Assembly (NCBI GenBank): GCA_904387055.1
Contig: CAJFKV010000004.1
Span: forward strand, 1-64,000
DNA length: 64,000 nucleotides
From: Candidatus Heteroruminococcus faecigallinarum
GTDB lineage: Bacteria > Bacillota > Clostridia > Oscillospirales > Ruminococcaceae
Reading direction: 5' to 3'
Shown: one piece after another, positions 1 to 7,702 of the stretch
Position numbering within the stretch: position 1 is the stretch's first letter
How the letters are laid out: each line of letters starts with the position of its first letter
Translations under genes and position numbers: made by a program
Notes under the pieces: generated by a model
Database searches by the model: none
What the model saw: only the letters and a program-made list of their open reading frames with translations
Told to the model about the DNA's origin: nothing

Positions 1-1101
1 TACAACGCCTACCTGGTCAAGGGGACCGAAAAGACGGCCCTCATCGAGACCTGCCATGCCCGTTTCTTCGATATCTTTGTGGAGAATATCGGGGAGGTGT
101 GCGATCTGGCCCAGATCGACTACATCATCCTCAATCACAACGAGCCGGACCACTCCGGGGCGCTGGCCCGCCTGGTGGATCTGTGCCCCAAGGCGCAGGT
201 GGTGGCTTCCCAGGCCGGGTCCATCTATCTGAAGAACATCACCAACCGTTCGGACCTGAAGGTGACGGTGGTGAAGGACGGGGAGAAACTGGACCTGGGC
301 GGCAAGACCCTCACCTTCCTCAGCGCCCCCTTCCTCCACTGGCCCGATTCCATCTTCACCTGGCTGGAGGAGGACAAGATCCTCTTCTCCTGCGACTTCC
401 TGGGTGCCCACTACTGCGAGCCCTATGTGCTGGATACCCGGGTCAACCATCCGGAGGCCTACGAGGCGGCCTTCCTGGGCTACTATGAGGCCATCTTTGG
501 GCCCTTCAAGCCCTATGTGCTCAAGGGCCTGGAGAAGATTCAGGACCTGGATCTGGAGTTTGTCTGCCCCAGCCACGGCCCGGTGCTCACGCGGGATTGC
601 CGCATCCCCTATGTGAAGGAGATGTATGCCAAGTGGAGCCAGCCGGTGAAGAACGAGACCCCCCTCATCCCCATTTTCTACGTCACCGCCTACGGAAACA
701 CCGGCCTGGTGGCGGAGGCCATTGCCAAGGGAATCCGGTCGGTGCTGCCCCAGGCCCAGGTGGAGACCTACGATGTGATCCATCATGACTTTGCCAAGCT
801 GCAGGGCCTGCTGGCCGCCTCCGATGCCTTTGCCGTGGGCTCCCCCACCCTGAACCGGGATGCCCTACCCCCCATCTGGGACCTGCTGACCCACATTGAC
901 GCGGTCAACTGCCAGAAGAAGCCGGTGCTGGCCTTCGGCTCCTACGGATGGAGCGGCGAGGCGGTTCCCTACCTGGTGGACCGGCTGGGCAAGCTGAAGA
1001 TGAAGGTGTTTGGCGAAGGGTACAAGGTGTGCTTTGTTCCTTCCCAAAAGGATCTTGCCGAGGCCGAGGAGCTGGGCGCCCAGTTCGCCCGTTCCCTGTA
1101 G
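1..1101 (+). CDS. fprA: FprA-type flavodiiron protein, 5' end outside the window
   Basis: Cytoplasmic A-type flavoprotein that reduces O2 to water and/or NO to N2O, protecting anaerobes. The reading frame is open from base 1, so the ORF-track start (a GTG at 79) is internal and the true start lies upstream. The visible 366 residues begin in the metallo-beta-lactamase-like domain, which carries the di-iron signature HNEPDHSG and later HWPDS and SHGPVL. The C-terminal third is a flavodoxin domain beginning near TAYGNTGLVAEAI that would bind FMN. No rubredoxin domain is fused at the C-terminus, so electrons should come from a separate rubredoxin. A terminator follows, making this the last gene of its unit. 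The family assignment is firm; O2 versus NO preference cannot be read from sequence. Confidence 0.95.
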   Translation, partial: YNAYLVKGTEKTALIETCHARFFDIFVENIGEVCDLAQIDYIILNHNEPDHSGALARLVDLCPKAQVVASQAGSIYLKNITNRSDLKVTVVKDGEKLDLGGKTLTFLSAPFLHWPDSIFTWLEEDKILFSCDFLGAHYCEPYVLDTRVNHPEAYEAAFLGYYEAIFGPFKPYVLKGLEKIQDLDLEFVCPSHGPVLTRDCRIPYVKEMYAKWSQPVKNETPLIPIFYVTAYGNTGLVAEAIAKGIRSVLPQAQVETYDVIHHDFAKLQGLLAASDAFAVGSPTLNRDALPPIWDLLTHIDAVNCQKKPVLAFGSYGWSGEAVPYLVDRLGKLKMKVFGEGYKVCFVPSQKDLAEAEELGAQFARSL

Positions 1102-1181
1102 CGGTTGCAGGGGAGAGGGCCGGGCCCTCTCCTGGCCATGGCGTTTGCCTTCCAGCTTTTGACGATTCTAAGAACAACTAG

Positions 1182-1226
1182 AAAAAACCCCGTTGGTTAC
1201 CAGCCTTCGGGGTTTTCTTTTTTTTC
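1182..1226 (+). terminator. Rho-independent terminator after fprA
   Basis: AAAACCCCG and CGGGGTTTT pair around a short loop and are followed by a run of T. It closes the flavodiiron transcription unit. Confidence 0.85.
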
Positions 1227-1271
1227 AAATTTCGCCGGAAAAAGGAACGATGGGGAGAAAATTTCCTTTTT

Positions 1272-1287
1272 CGTGAAACGCTTCACA
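1272..1287. promoter_or_regulatory. CRP/FNR-type operator palindrome
   Basis: GTGA-AACGCT-TCAC is a perfect inverted repeat with the GTGA-N6-TCAC geometry of Crp-family half sites. It lies about 70 bp upstream of the Crp/Fnr-type regulator gene, and a -10-like TACAAT follows at 1288-1293. Autoregulation of the adjacent regulator is the simplest reading, by inference. Confidence 0.6.
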
Positions 1288-1356
1288 TACAATGAACGAC
1301 TTTCCGCCTTAGACTAAATGCAATAATTCACAGATGTGCGGAAGGGATGTGAAAGG

Positions 1357-2067
1357 GTGATCGAGAAGGAATTGATCCAGCTGTTTCCCTGGGTGGATGA
1401 GATGGAGAGCGAGCACCGGGAGCTGTTGTTGCGGGAGAGCAGGGGCCGCCGGCTGCGGAAGGGCCCCCTTTCTCTCGACCAGCTGCAGCTGGGCGGCGGC
1501 GCGCTCTTTCTCATCAGCGGGCGGCTGCGCTTTTACATCGGGTCCAACGAGGGGAAAACCGTCACCATCTATACGGTTGCAGGGGGAAAGCTGTGCAAGC
1601 TGCCCCTGGAGCTGGCCGGGCAGAGCGACGGCGTCCAGGTGATGATCGAGGTGGAGCAGGAGGCGGTGGCGGCCCTGCTGCCGGAGGAGAGCTACCGCCG
1701 GCTGGCAAAGGCCGACCAGCGGTTTGCCCAGGTGATCCGGTGGGAGGAGCAGTTCTTTCTTCAGAGCCTCCTGACGGTGATCCATCAGATCTCCTTCCAG
1801 ACGGTGGATCTGCGCCTCTGCGAGCGGCTGCTGGAGCTGAGCGCCGCTGGCAACGTGATCCGGGTTACCCAGTCCTCCCTGGCCGCAGACCTGGGGGTAA
1901 CCAGGGAATTTGTCTGCAAGACGCTGCGGGGCTTTGAGGAGGCGGGGGCCCTCTCCACCTCCCGGGGGAAGATTACCATCCGCAACCGGCGGTACCTGGA
2001 GGCCTACCGGGAGGATCCTCGGTCCCTTTCCCAGGAGGGCGAATCCCCGGTGGCCATCCACGCCTGA
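1357..2067 (+). CDS. Crp/Fnr-family transcriptional regulator
   Basis: A 236-residue regulator with an N-terminal cyclic-nucleotide-binding-like beta-roll (GGGALFLISGRLRFYIG, then TVAGGKLCKLPLEL), a long dimer helix and a C-terminal winged helix-turn-helix (SLAADLGVTREFVCKTLRGFEEAGAL). I prefer GTG 1357 because GAAGGG sits about 10 nt before it; the GTG at 1336 used by the ORF track has no ribosome binding site. There is no N-terminal cysteine cluster typical of Fe-S FNR, so the ligand is unknown. It follows a flavodiiron gene and has a Crp-like palindrome upstream, so a role in redox or nitrosative stress control is plausible but inferred. Confidence 0.85.
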   Translation: MIEKELIQLFPWVDEMESEHRELLLRESRGRRLRKGPLSLDQLQLGGGALFLISGRLRFYIGSNEGKTVTIYTVAGGKLCKLPLELAGQSDGVQVMIEVEQEAVAALLPEESYRRLAKADQRFAQVIRWEEQFFLQSLLTVIHQISFQTVDLRLCERLLELSAAGNVIRVTQSSLAADLGVTREFVCKTLRGFEEAGALSTSRGKITIRNRRYLEAYREDPRSLSQEGESPVAIHA

Positions 2068-2151
2068 CCCCCTACGCATAGGAGAGCCTTTTTTCCCATA
2101 TTCTGAAGAGAAGGGCCTGCGGGTCCACTCCACCGGATGGGAGGAAGGCGT

Positions 2152-3879
2152 GTGCACAGATCCCAAAACTATCTGCAAGGCGCCCTGATCCTGACCGTTG
2201 CCATGGCGGCGGTCAAGGTGATGGGTGCTCTTTTTAAAATTCCCCTCACCAATATCCTGGGGGCGGTGGGGATGTCCTACTTTGCCACCGCCTACGACCT
2301 GTTTATGCCGGTCTATTCGGTGGCGGTGAGCGGGCTGGGGGTGGCGGTGTCCAAGCTGGTGGCCGAGTATACCGCCACTGGGCAGGAACGCTCCGCCCGC
2401 AGGACCCTGCGGGTGGCCGTAGGTCTTTTCTTGTTCACCGGCCTGGCCGGCTGCCTGCTGGTGCGGGGGGCGGCGGGCTTTTTTGTCCGGGCGGTGGAAA
2501 ACCCCCTGGCGGAGGAGGCGGTCCGGGCCATCGCTCCGGCGGTGCTGTTCAGCTGCCTGTCCGCCGGATTCCGAGGGTATTACCAGGGGCGGTCGGACAT
2601 GATTCCCACCGCCACCGCCCAGGTGCTGGAGGCGTCGGTCAAGCTGCTGGTGGGGGTCAGCTGCGCCTATTGGGTGATCCACCAGGGGATGGCGGAATTT
2701 GCACAGCTGGGGACGGCGCTGGGGCAGCCCTGCGCGGATCCGGAGGAAGCCATGTCCATCCTGCTGCCCCGGGGGGCGGCAGGGGCCATCTGGGGGGTGA
2801 CCGCCAGCACCGCCGCCGGCTGCGCCTACCTGGCGGTGCGGCATCTGGCGGCGGGACGGGGGGACCGCGGCCGCCGGGAGGTGTTTCTGCAGAGCCGCAG
2901 GCAAGTGCTGTGCTCCCTGCTTCGGATTGCCGCGCCGGTGTCCCTTGGGGCCCTGGCGGCCGCCCTTACCTCCCTCATCGACCTGATGACCGTCATGAAC
3001 CGGCTGCAGGAGGGGATGGAACGGAGCCTGCCCGCCCTGTTGTCCATGTACGGGCAGCTGCTTCCCCAGGGCCTGCCGGTTTCGGATCTGCCGGAATACC
3101 TGTATGGATGCTACACCGGCCTTGCCCTGTCGGTCTGCAATCTGGTGCCCGCCTTGACGGCCGCCTTCGGCATCAGCGTTCTTCCGGCTACAGCCGCCGC
3201 CTGGGCCCGCCGGGACCGGGAGCGGACCCGCCTCCAGATGGAGTCCGCTCTGCGGATGACCTTGCTGGCGGCGCTGCCGGCGGGGATCGGGATCAGCGTG
3301 CTGGCCGAGCCCATCCTCCTTCTCCTCTTTTCCCAGCGGGCGCCGGAGGCGATGGTGATCGCCCCCGTGCTGGAAAAGCTGGGTTTGGTGTCGGTGCTGG
3401 CGGCCCTCACCTCCACCCTCTACAGCCTGCTGCAGGGGGTGGGCCGGGCCGACCTGCCGGTCAAGCTGATGGTGCTGGGCGGCGGGGTCAAGCTGGCCAT
3501 CAACTGGTTCCTGCTGCCCATTCCCACCGTCAACATTCAGGGAGTGTGGGCAGGAAACGCCGGTTCCTTCCTGTTGATTACCAGCGTGGGACTGTGGGCT
3601 CTTTGCCGGGAAACCGGTCTCCACCTGCGGGCCGGAAGGGTGGTCCTGCGCCCGCTGGCGGCGGCGCTGGGGTGCGGGCTGTCTGCCCGCACGGTCTATT
3701 TGGCCGCCCTATCCCGGCTGGGGAATCAGCTTTCTGTTATACTGGCGGTGGGAAGCGGCGCCGTTTTTTATGCAATTTTACTGGTCCTGCTGGGGGGATT
3801 GGGAAGGGAAGATCTGGAAATGCTCCCCCAGGGAGAAAAAATCCGCAAAGCACTTGAAAAATGCCGCTTTTTGGGGTAG
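2152..3879 (+). CDS. spoVB: SpoVB-like polysaccharide / lipid flippase (MOP superfamily)
   Basis: Integral membrane protein of about 575 residues with many hydrophobic helices, beginning HRSQNYLQGALILTVAMAAVKVMGALFKIPL, which matches the SpoVB/YabM branch of the MviN/MATE-like exporters. SpoVB-type proteins serve spore cortex peptidoglycan assembly, probably as lipid II flippases. GGGAGGA lies 6 nt before GTG 2152, so that start is better than the ATG at 2137. It heads the yabM-yabN-yabO-yabP-yabQ-divIC-yabR gene order known from Bacillus, which supports the sporulation call. A MurJ-type protein occurs separately at 14687, so the two flippases probably divide sporulation and growth roles. Confidence 0.85.
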   Translation: MHRSQNYLQGALILTVAMAAVKVMGALFKIPLTNILGAVGMSYFATAYDLFMPVYSVAVSGLGVAVSKLVAEYTATGQERSARRTLRVAVGLFLFTGLAGCLLVRGAAGFFVRAVENPLAEEAVRAIAPAVLFSCLSAGFRGYYQGRSDMIPTATAQVLEASVKLLVGVSCAYWVIHQGMAEFAQLGTALGQPCADPEEAMSILLPRGAAGAIWGVTASTAAGCAYLAVRHLAAGRGDRGRREVFLQSRRQVLCSLLRIAAPVSLGALAAALTSLIDLMTVMNRLQEGMERSLPALLSMYGQLLPQGLPVSDLPEYLYGCYTGLALSVCNLVPALTAAFGISVLPATAAAWARRDRERTRLQMESALRMTLLAALPAGIGISVLAEPILLLLFSQRAPEAMVIAPVLEKLGLVSVLAALTSTLYSLLQGVGRADLPVKLMVLGGGVKLAINWFLLPIPTVNIQGVWAGNAGSFLLITSVGLWALCRETGLHLRAGRVVLRPLAAALGCGLSARTVYLAALSRLGNQLSVILAVGSGAVFYAILLVLLGGLGREDLEMLPQGEKIRKALEKCRFLG

Positions 3880-3936
3880 TATAAGTAATGTTCTCGCCCT
3901 GGAAACCACTTTTTGCGGGCGGGTGGAGGAGGAAAT

Positions 3937-4758
3937 ATGCCGGTAGCATTTGAGCAGAAAGAGCGATACCGGATGGACGACCTTCTTGCGATCATGGCCA
4001 TTCTGCGGGGAGAAAACGGCTGCCCGTGGGACCGGGAGCAGGATCACGACACCATCCGCAAAAATTTTCTGGAAGAGACGTATGAGGTGCTGGATGCCAT
4101 CGACAACCGGGACCTGGACGGGCTCAAGGAAGAGCTGGGCGACGTTCTCCTGCAGGTTGTCTTTCACAGCCGGATGGAGGAGGAAGCCGGCAACTTCCGC
4201 TTTGATGACGTTTGCGACGGGATCTGCAAGAAGCTGATCCACCGCCATCCCCACATCTTTGGGGATGTGGTGGCCACGGATTCCGGGCAGGTGCTGCGCA
4301 ACTGGGACGCCATCAAGAAGGAGGAAAAGGGCCAGGCCACGGCGGCCGACACCCTTTACAGCGTCCCCAAGGCGCTGCCGGCGCTGATGCGGGCGGAAAA
4401 GGTACAGGGGCGCGCGGCCAAGGCCGGCTTTGATTATCCCGATCTGGATTGGGCCATGGGCGACTTCCTCAGCGAGGTGGACGAGCTGCGGGAGGCGATA
4501 AAAGAGGGGGACAAGCCCCATCAGCAGGAAGAGCTGGGGGACCTTCTTTTTTCGGCGGTGAATCTGGCACGTTTCCTCAAGCTGGATCCGGAAGAGAGCC
4601 TGGCCAAGTCCTGTGAGAAGTTCATGGCGCGGTTTGCCATGACCGAGCAGCTGGCCAAGGAAGAGGGCAAGACCTTTGCCGACTATTCCATCCAGGAGCT
4701 GAACGAGCTGTGGGCACAGGGCAAGGAGCGGCTGGCCGGAACGCCGGCAAATTCGTAA
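3937..4758 (+). CDS. mazG: MazG nucleoside triphosphate pyrophosphohydrolase
   Basis: A 273-residue cytoplasmic enzyme that hydrolyses (d)NTPs to the monophosphates and pyrophosphate, cleaning the nucleotide pool. It has two MazG domains: the first with [11 protein letters not shown] and [19 protein letters not shown], the second with [13 protein letters not shown] and [17 protein letters not shown], giving the acidic Mg-binding motifs of the family. The start is ATG 3937 behind GGAGGAGG; the TTG at 3913 in the ORF track is not needed. It occupies the yabN position of the conserved cluster, but lacks the extra N-terminal methylase domain that YabN of Bacillus carries. Confidence 0.93.
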   Translation: MPVAFEQKERYRMDDLLAIMAILRGENGCPWDREQDHDTIRKNFLEETYEVLDAIDNRDLDGLKEELGDVLLQVVFHSRMEEEAGNFRFDDVCDGICKKLIHRHPHIFGDVVATDSGQVLRNWDAIKKEEKGQATAADTLYSVPKALPALMRAEKVQGRAAKAGFDYPDLDWAMGDFLSEVDELREAIKEGDKPHQQEELGDLLFSAVNLARFLKLDPEESLAKSCEKFMARFAMTEQLAKEEGKTFADYSIQELNELWAQGKERLAGTPANS

Positions 4759-4783
4759 TCCTATTTTTATTGGAGGGCTAAAC

Positions 4784-5059
4784 ATGACGAAGGCTGAACT
4801 GATTACTGCTGTGGCAGAGAAGACCGACCTGACCAAGAAGGACAGCGAGAAGGCTGTCTCCGCCGTCTTTGAGGCGATTACCGAGACGCTGAAGAAGGGC
4901 GACAAGGTGTCTCTGGTTGGCTTCGGCACCTTTGAGGTGAAGGAGCGGGCTGCCAAGGAAGGCATCAACCCCCGCACCAAGGAAAAGATGCCGATTCCTG
5001 CTTCCAAGCGTCCCGCCTTTAAGGCTGGCAAGGCGCTGAAGGATGCCGTCAGCAAGTAA
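4784..5059 (+). CDS. hup: HU family DNA-binding protein
   Basis: A 91-residue histone-like nucleoid protein starting [25 protein letters not shown], with the DNA-binding arm signature [28 protein letters not shown]. It should act as a dimer that bends and compacts DNA. A TTGGAGGG ribosome binding site precedes the ATG. It sits 25 bp after mazG and before rqcP. The protein has the usual HU length and no extension. Confidence 0.97.
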   Translation: MTKAELITAVAEKTDLTKKDSEKAVSAVFEAITETLKKGDKVSLVGFGTFEVKERAAKEGINPRTKEKMPIPASKRPAFKAGKALKDAVSK

Positions 5060-5169
5060 GGAATTGCCATAAGAAGGCCGGCGCTGCGGAAGCACGCCGG
5101 CGGCTAAGGGTGCGGGGCACAGCCGTCAGGCTGGGTTCCGCCCTTTTTGCGAAAAGGAGAAACAAAACC

Positions 5170-5412
5170 ATGCGATTGGACAAATATCTCAAAACCACCC
5201 GCCTGATCAAGCGCCGCACGGTGGCCAATGAAGCCTGCGACGCCGGGCGGATCCTGGTAAACGGCAAAGCTGCCCGCGCCTCCTACGAGGTGAAGGTGGG
5301 CGACGTGCTGGAGATCAACCTGGGGACCCGTCCGCTGAAGGTCCAGGTGCTGAAGATCGACGAATACGCCGGCAAGGACAACGCCGCCGAGGGGTACCAG
5401 GTCATCTCGTAA
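5170..5412 (+). CDS. rqcP: RqcP/YabO S4-domain RNA-binding protein
   Basis: An 80-residue protein almost entirely made of an S4 RNA-binding domain (MRLDKYLKTTRLIKRRTVANEACDAGRILVNGKAA). RqcP works with RqcH on obstructed 50S subunits, supporting poly-alanine tailing of stalled nascent chains. ATG 5170 is preceded by AAAAGGAG; the ORF-track start at 5110 is upstream of that site and is rejected. The position between hup/mazG and yabP is the classic yabO position. Confidence 0.92.
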   Translation: MRLDKYLKTTRLIKRRTVANEACDAGRILVNGKAARASYEVKVGDVLEINLGTRPLKVQVLKIDEYAGKDNAAEGYQVIS

Positions 5413-5413
5413 T

Positions 5414-5470
5414 CCCGGCGGCAAAAAGGGCCCGCCCTGGGGCGCTCCGGGGCGGGCCCTTTTTGCCGGG
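5414..5470 (+). terminator. Strong intrinsic terminator after rqcP
   Basis: A very long GC-rich hairpin, with GCAAAAAGGGCCCGCCC pairing with GGGCGGGCCCTTTTTGC. It separates the housekeeping part (mazG-hup-rqcP) from the sporulation gene yabP. Confidence 0.85.
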
Positions 5471-5537
5471 TGCATGTATCTTTTCCCCCTTGTCCGCATA
5501 GATATTCCCAAGGACCTACAAAACAGGAGGGAAGATC

Positions 5538-5813
5538 ATGGAAGAAAAAAAGACGGCCCGCGCACCCCACAACATCATTCTCCAGGAACGGCGGTCGATG
5601 ACGGTAACCGGCGTTACCGATGTGGACAGCTTTGACGAGCAGACGGTGGTCCTCAATACCGAGATTGGCGAGCTGCTGGTCAAGGGGTATGACCTGCGGA
5701 TCTCCAAGATCGACGTGGAAAGCGGAGAACTGACCCTGGATGGGGAGCTGTACGCTCTCAGCTATTCGGATCAGCAGCCGAAGGGGGGCCTCCTGTCCCG
5801 GCTGTTCCGATGA
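5538..5813 (+). CDS. yabP: Sporulation protein YabP
   Basis: A 91-residue YabP-family protein with the conserved core HNIILQERRSMTVTGVTDVDSFDEQTVVLNTEIGELLVKGYDLRISKIDVESGELTLDG. In Bacillus yabP is expressed in the mother cell and, with yabQ, is needed for normal cortex formation. ATG 5538 lies behind AGGAGG. Its stop overlaps the yabQ start (ATGA), so the two are translationally coupled. The exact biochemical role of the family is not known. Confidence 0.93.
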   Translation: MEEKKTARAPHNIILQERRSMTVTGVTDVDSFDEQTVVLNTEIGELLVKGYDLRISKIDVESGELTLDGELYALSYSDQQPKGGLLSRLFR

Positions 5814-6358
5814 GCGCCCGGGTGGAGATTGCCCAGCAGACCTCGGTGTTTTTGGGGGCCTGCCTGCTGGGCGCCCTGCTGGGAATCTGTTTTGACCTGG
5901 TGCGGACCATCCGCCTCACGCTGCCTCACAACGCCGTGGCCACCCTGCTGGAGGACATTGCCTATTGGTGCCTGGCCTCCCTGGCCACCGCTCTGTACCT
6001 CATCAACACCAACGACGGGCAGATCCGCGCCTTCATCCTGGTGGGGGAGGGGCTGGGTGCCCTCCTCTACGGATGCACCCTCAGCCGCCTGGTTCGCCGG
6101 GTGGGGGAGGGGCTGGTGGCCCTGCTGCGGGCGGTTGTGTTCCGGCCGCTGGGGCGGTTGGTGACAGGGACGGGAAAGCTGCTGTGGGGGATGGGAAAAT
6201 TTCTTTTGAGAATCTTGGGAAAACCGTGGCTTTTCCTGAAAAACCGCTTGAAACGTGCTGCCCATCTATTGTATAATAAACGAAAAGCACAATGTTCCAG
6301 GCGGAAGAAGGGAAGTGGAGCGGATGAAGAAGAGCCCCCCCAAGGCGAAGGGGTATAG
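5810..6358 (+). CDS. yabQ: Spore cortex biosynthesis protein YabQ
   Basis: A 182-residue membrane protein with hydrophobic helices around residues 8-30, 40-60 and 65-90, then a basic C-terminal region (SRRKKGSGADEEEPPQGEGV). YabQ is required for spore cortex assembly in Bacillus and localises to forespore membranes. It overlaps yabP by 4 bp and its 3' end overlaps the divIC start by 35 bp. The call rests on membrane topology, the helix-rich N-terminus and the exact yabP-yabQ-divIC order. Confidence 0.88.
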   Translation: MSARVEIAQQTSVFLGACLLGALLGICFDLVRTIRLTLPHNAVATLLEDIAYWCLASLATALYLINTNDGQIRAFILVGEGLGALLYGCTLSRLVRRVGEGLVALLRAVVFRPLGRLVTGTGKLLWGMGKFLLRILGKPWLFLKNRLKRAAHLLYNKRKAQCSRRKKGSGADEEEPPQGEGV

Positions 6359-6623
6359 CCCTGCGGTAAAGTTGCTGTTGGCGGTGCTCAGCTGTTATCT
6401 GGTCTTTTCCCTGATCAGCTCCCAGTTTGAGATCAACACCCATCGGAAGGATCTGGAGGAGCTTGAGGCCCAATGTGAAGAGCAGCGGATTGCCAATAAG
6501 GATCTGGAGCGAGAATTGGCTTTGGGTGAAGACGAGGAATATGTAGAATGGGCTGTCCGCAACGAGCTGGGCTACGGGTATCCGGGAGAAAAGCTCTACC
6601 GGGATGTTTCCGGCATGCAGTGA
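6324..6623 (+). CDS. divIC: DivIC/FtsB-family septum formation initiator
   Basis: A 99-residue bitopic division protein with a basic cytoplasmic tail (MKKSPPKAKGYSP), one transmembrane helix (AVKLLLAVLSCYLVFSLI) and an extracytoplasmic coiled coil (HRKDLEELEAQCEEQRIANKDLERELAL), ending in a short DivIC tail (YVEWAVRNELGYGYPGEKLY). DivIC partners FtsL and DivIB in the divisome and helps activate septal synthesis. The ORF-track start at 6255 lies inside yabQ and would put charged residues before the tail, so ATG 6324 is preferred. Confidence 0.9.
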   Translation: MKKSPPKAKGYSPAVKLLLAVLSCYLVFSLISSQFEINTHRKDLEELEAQCEEQRIANKDLERELALGEDEEYVEWAVRNELGYGYPGEKLYRDVSGMQ

Positions 6624-6663
6624 CAGTCCGGCGCGCAAAGGGATAAGGAGGATTTTCAATTTT

Positions 6664-7167
6664 ATGCAGCTGACGGTTGGCAGTATTGTGGAGGGCAAGG
6701 TGACGGGCATCACCAAGTTCGGCGCCTTTGTGGACTTGGGAGAAGGCAAGACTGGTATGGTCCATATTTCCGAAGTGGCGGCCAGTTATGTAAAGGATAT
6801 CCGTGACCATCTGACCGAGGGGCAGACCATCAAAGTGAAGATCCTGAATATCTCGGAGGACGGCAAGATCGGCCTGTCCATCAAGAGAACCCAGGAGATG
6901 CCGGCTCGGCCGGCTGGCGGTCCTCGTTCCGGCAGCGGCCCCCGCCCCGGTGGCAACGGCGGCCGGCCTTCCGGTCCCCGTGGGGGGCAGCGGCGTCCCA
7001 ATACATACGCGGGGGGCGGTTTTAACCCCAACCGTACCAACGAGAATATGTCCTTTGAGGACATGATGGCCAAATTCAAGCAGACCAGCGACGACAAGAT
7101 GTCCGACCTGAAGCGGGTGATGGATGTCAAGCGGGGTTCGTCCAACCGGCGCAGCCAGAACCACTGA
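6664..7167 (+). CDS. yabR: S1-domain RNA-binding protein (YabR-like) with a Gly/Pro/Arg-rich linker
   Basis: A 167-residue protein with an N-terminal S1 fold (residues 1-75, VGSIVEGKVTGITKFGAFVDLGEGKTGMVHISEV), a low-complexity linker rich in G, P and R (residues about 80-122) and a short conserved-looking C-terminal helix (MSFEDMMAKFKQTSDDKMSDLKRVMD). S1 domains bind single-stranded RNA, probably here on ribosomes. AAGGAGG is 9 nt before ATG 6664; the ORF-track start at 6604 is within divIC. It ends the yab cluster. In Bacillus spoIIE follows yabR; that gene is not here. Confidence 0.9.
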   Translation: MQLTVGSIVEGKVTGITKFGAFVDLGEGKTGMVHISEVAASYVKDIRDHLTEGQTIKVKILNISEDGKIGLSIKRTQEMPARPAGGPRSGSGPRPGGNGGRPSGPRGGQRRPNTYAGGGFNPNRTNENMSFEDMMAKFKQTSDDKMSDLKRVMDVKRGSSNRRSQNH

Positions 7168-7202
7168 GGCCTGGGCGGCGGTTTACAGGGAAAAAAGATC
7201 AG

Positions 7203-7242
7203 AGCGCGGCAATCCGGCAGTGTGGTTGCCGCGCTTTTCTGT
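7203..7242 (+). terminator. Intrinsic terminator after yabR
   Basis: AGCGCGGCAA pairs with TTGCCGCGCT and is followed by TTTTCT. Confidence 0.85.
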
Positions 7243-7286
7243 CAAAAAAAGGGCCGCCTGTCGGCCGCCCGAGAGGAGGAGAAGAA

Positions 7287-7538
7287 ATGCTGCCCTTCCG
7301 TTACGATACCCAGCTGCTGGTGGAAGGCCAGAATCTGGACGAAGATGCCATCACCCAGCACCTGTCCCGGCAGATTCCCGGGGATTGCCTGCTGGTGGCG
7401 GGGGACGAGGAGACGGTCAAGATCCACTTCCATACCAATGAGCCGTGGCGTGTGCTGGAGTACTGCGCCGGCCTGGGGGAGATCTACGACATTGTGGTGG
7501 AGGATATGGACCGGCAGGCAAGGGGACTGCCCGGGTAA
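7287..7538 (+). CDS. Stand-alone FakA/DAK-phosphatase-like domain protein
   Basis: An 83-residue protein resembling only the repeated C-terminal-type domain of FakA/YloV-like fatty acid kinases (FRYDTQLLVEGQNLDEDAITQHL, GDCLLVAGDEETVKIHFHTNEPWRVLEYCAGLGEIYDIVVEDMDRQ). The DhaL-type ATP-binding domain of FakA is absent, so it cannot be a complete kinase. It could be a regulatory partner or a remnant kept under selection. GAGGAGGAG precedes ATG 7287. It is a one-gene unit between the yabR terminator and another hairpin. Family resemblance is good; function unknown. Confidence 0.7.
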   Translation: MLPFRYDTQLLVEGQNLDEDAITQHLSRQIPGDCLLVAGDEETVKIHFHTNEPWRVLEYCAGLGEIYDIVVEDMDRQARGLPG

Positions 7539-7561
7539 CGGAACGCCCCTGCAAAAAAAGA

Positions 7562-7585
7562 GCGGCGTCCCAACAAAGACGCCGC
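7562..7585 (-). terminator. Terminator-like hairpin facing the minus strand
   Basis: GCGGCGTC and GACGCCGC form an 8-bp stem. On the minus strand it is followed by TCTTTTTTT, while on the plus strand no T-run follows. All neighbouring genes are on the plus strand, so it may terminate antisense transcription. Confidence 0.5.
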
Positions 7586-7702
7586 CCAGCGGGGAAGGAA
7601 AAGGGTAATCAAGAGATTACGGCTATCAGCATACACCTATCCAGTGGAAAAAACTGTCACATCTGGTCAGCTGTGCCGGGAAAATCAAAGGAGGAAGACA
7701 GC

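Noticed and set aside
1309-3624. 771-aa minus-strand ORF
   Set aside because: It is the shadow of the regulator and SpoVB-like genes, His/Gly/Gln-rich with no family motifs, a usual GC-rich artefact.
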